Positions 5,201 through 6,578 of a DNA stretch of 6,578 nucleotides are shown piece after piece. Source of the stretch: Candidatus Heimdallarchaeota archaeon (GTDB lineage: Archaea; Asgardarchaeota; Heimdallarchaeia; Heimdallarchaeales; Heimdallarchaeaceae); contig DAOVRE010000087.1 in NCBI GenBank assembly GCA_030628305.1, forward strand, positions 1 through 6,578, in the 5' to 3' direction. Under the pieces are notes generated by a model. It was not told the origin of the DNA, ran no database searches, and worked only from the letters and a program-made list of their open reading frames with translations. Numbering within the stretch: position 1 is the stretch's first letter; each line of letters opens with the position of its first letter. A program made the position numbers and the translations under genes.

Positions 5201-5847
5201 TGAATCTTAATGACGTTAAGGGAATTGTTGAGATCGATGGATTGAAATTTGATCCGAAGGAAATACTTCGAGCTCTTGTTGAACAAGGTCTCAAAGTTCA
5301 TTCTCTTAATGGCACACTACTGATTGGAAGATCATTCATTGACCAGTCTCCAGACATTAAGGTTGGTGAAATATCTTGTTCAATGTCACCCTATTGTAAA
5401 ATTTACGATAAACTCCATTCCAATTCTACTTGCGGGACTGAATCAAATACATCATCCTCAACTCTAAAAACACAGTTAGATAGTTTAAACCAATTTCCAG
5501 TTGATTTTCAACCTGAACTTAACAAATCATATGTAGAAAAAATTGAAATTGATAATGATGAAATTGATATAACTAACCTATTTGGTAGTCCGTTAAAACA
5601 ATCTTCCACACATAAACCATTTCAGTTCAATGATGTTTCTCCTGCTGAAGGGAGTGATTTGGATAAATTACAAGACTATATCTCCGAACCAATTGAAATG
5701 ATGGGAGTGTCTCCATTGACAAAATATGGTCCTTCTAAAATGAACATTACTTCTATTCCTCGAAAATATCGTGGTAAATGTCCGCATTGCGGAATAATCA
5801 TAAATATCAATTGGAAGTTTTGTGGTAGCTGTGGCAATACCCAGTAA
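5200..5847 (+). CDS. Unrecognised protein with C-terminal zinc ribbon
   Basis: I do not recognise the whole protein, but its C-terminus is a clear four-cysteine zinc ribbon: C194-P-H-C197, ten residues, then C208-G-S-C211, four residues before the end of the 215-residue chain. The N-terminus (about 7-46) looks like a small strand-helix-strand unit: VEIDGLKFD, a helix PKEILRALVEQG, then LNGTLLIGRSF. Further cysteines at 60, 66 and 78 (CSMSPYC, then STCG) might bind a second metal. Residues about 79-190 are rich in Ser, Thr, Asn and Asp/Glu with few hydrophobic clusters and are probably mostly disordered. The ATG at 5200-5202 is the first in frame, with a stop codon just upstream at 5194-5196. 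The inverted repeat ends on this start codon. The stop is 8 nt from the convergent radA stop. Zinc ribbons of this kind serve in protein or nucleic-acid binding; no specific function can be read. Confidence 0.82.
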   Translation: MNLNDVKGIVEIDGLKFDPKEILRALVEQGLKVHSLNGTLLIGRSFIDQSPDIKVGEISCSMSPYCKIYDKLHSNSTCGTESNTSSSTLKTQLDSLNQFPVDFQPELNKSYVEKIEIDNDEIDITNLFGSPLKQSSTHKPFQFNDVSPAEGSDLDKLQDYISEPIEMMGVSPLTKYGPSKMNITSIPRKYRGKCPHCGIIININWKFCGSCGNTQ

Positions 5848-5855
5848 AAGAACGA

Positions 5856-6578
5856 TTATTCTCCTTCTACGTCAATACAACCTTCCGGAGTAATTGCAAA
5901 AACAGCTTCTGATTCAGGTAAATATGGAGAATCATATACTCTTATTATTCGCTTTTCACCTTTTGATTTTCTCAAATAAAATCTAGTAACTGCCCAATGC
6001 CCTAGAATGTTTCCACCAATAGCTTGTGTTGGGTCTCCAAAGAACGCAGCAGGATTTGACTGAACCTGATTCGTTATAGCAACAGCAACATTGTATGTAT
6101 CAGCTAGCCTACCTAATATGCCTAAATGATGATTGATTGTTTGTTGCCTTTCAGCTAATGTTCCTCTACCAGCATATTCAGCTCTGAAATGTGCAGTTGC
6201 TGAATCTACAGCTACAAAACCATATTCATCCTTATGATTGTAGAACAATTCAAGTAATCTCTCTACTAAACTCATTTGATGATCCGAGTTGTAAGCTCTT
6301 GCATAGGTTATGTCCTTGAGGACTTCTTCAAAACTCTTTTCCCAACCGAGTTCACTTTGTAATCTAGCATGAACGGCCTTAATTCTACTAGGCGAGAAAG
6401 TTCCTTCAGTATCTATGAAAACTGCTTTCTTTCCTACGCCTCCTAATTCGGTTGGTAATTGTACTGTTACACAAAGTTGATGACAAATTTGCGATTTACC
6501 GGATCTAAATGAGCCAAAAAGCTCTAACGTTTCTCCTAATCTCACGCCTGATACACCAAGTTCCTCAATGGTAGTTAA
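5856..6578 (-). CDS. radA: DNA recombinase RadA (RecA/Rad51 family), N-terminus beyond window edge
   Basis: RadA forms ATP-dependent filaments on single-stranded DNA and catalyses strand exchange in homologous recombination. The 240 codons seen remain open to the edge, so about 80-110 N-terminal residues (helix-hairpin-helix domain and linker) are missing. A GTG at 6543-6545 is an internal valine in the ATPase core, not a start. Counting from the edge, Walker A is GSFRSGKS (22-29), the catalytic Glu lies in DTEGTF (E58), and Walker B is FVAVD (121-125). The L1 DNA-loop region EYAGRGTLAERQ is at 134-145, and the L2 region NPAAFFGDPTQAIGGN at 175-190. ITNQVQ and the YDSPYLPESEAVFAIT C-terminal segment separate it from RadB and the KaiC-like paralogues. 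Walker A has Ser-Phe-Arg and a final Ser where archaeal RadA usually has GEFGSGKT; the Phe-Arg recalls eukaryotic Rad51. The preceding LLGGG motif reads ELGVSG. It converges on the zinc-ribbon gene. Confidence 0.95.
   Translation of the reverse strand, partial: LTTIEELGVSGVRLGETLELFGSFRSGKSQICHQLCVTVQLPTELGGVGKKAVFIDTEGTFSPSRIKAVHARLQSELGWEKSFEEVLKDITYARAYNSDHQMSLVERLLELFYNHKDEYGFVAVDSATAHFRAEYAGRGTLAERQQTINHHLGILGRLADTYNVAVAITNQVQSNPAAFFGDPTQAIGGNILGHWAVTRFYLRKSKGEKRIIRVYDSPYLPESEAVFAITPEGCIDVEGE

Noticed and set aside
5070..5294. A 74-codon minus-strand frame across the gap between the coiled-coil and zinc-ribbon genes
   Set aside because: It overlaps both genes in antisense, has no start signals and would have to run through the inverted repeat.

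Overview
The window looks like chromosomal DNA from an archaeon with low G+C (roughly one third by eye). Four things point to archaea: a RadA-type recombinase, the archaeal-type GTP cyclohydrolase MptA, a DUF366-family gene, and TATA-like boxes about 30-40 nt before start codons that lack a Shine-Dalgarno. A complete eukaryote-type ubiquitin-conjugating (E2) enzyme narrows it to the few archaeal groups known to carry ubiquitin systems. Asgard archaea (Loki- or Heimdall-like) fit best with the low G+C; an Aigarchaeota/Caldiarchaeum relative is the alternative. This placement is inference.

Minus strand, 3534 down to 1: a compact five-gene cluster, queE - mptA - DUF366 - queD - queC (queC is cut by the window edge). 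MptA opens GTP, QueD makes carboxytetrahydropterin, QueE contracts the ring to carboxydeazaguanine, and QueC makes preQ0, the precursor that archaea insert into tRNA on the way to archaeosine. DUF366 has no known step; it overlaps the end of mptA by 26 nt and sits 8 nt before queD. It is therefore a candidate for the poorly understood link between the MptA product and QueD.

Minus strand, 4275-3600: a 54-codon gene not previously listed for this window, whose product ends in a flexible Gly-Ser-Ser-Gly-Gly-Tyr tail, followed after 43 nt by the E2 gene. No E1, ubiquitin, RING protein or Rpn11 protease is visible nearby.

Plus strand, 4428-5847: two genes I do not recognise. The first encodes a long coiled coil, a charged linker and a helical C-terminal domain. 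The second encodes a small alpha/beta N-terminus, a Ser/Thr/acidic middle and a C-terminal four-cysteine zinc ribbon. A perfect 11-bp inverted repeat ends on the first base of the second gene's start codon, just after its likely TATA box, and looks like an operator.

Minus strand, 6578-5856: the C-terminal part of RadA, converging on the zinc-ribbon gene with only 8 nt between the stop codons. The 152-bp gap at 4276-4427 is a divergent promoter region. I see no tRNA, rRNA, CRISPR array or mobile element.
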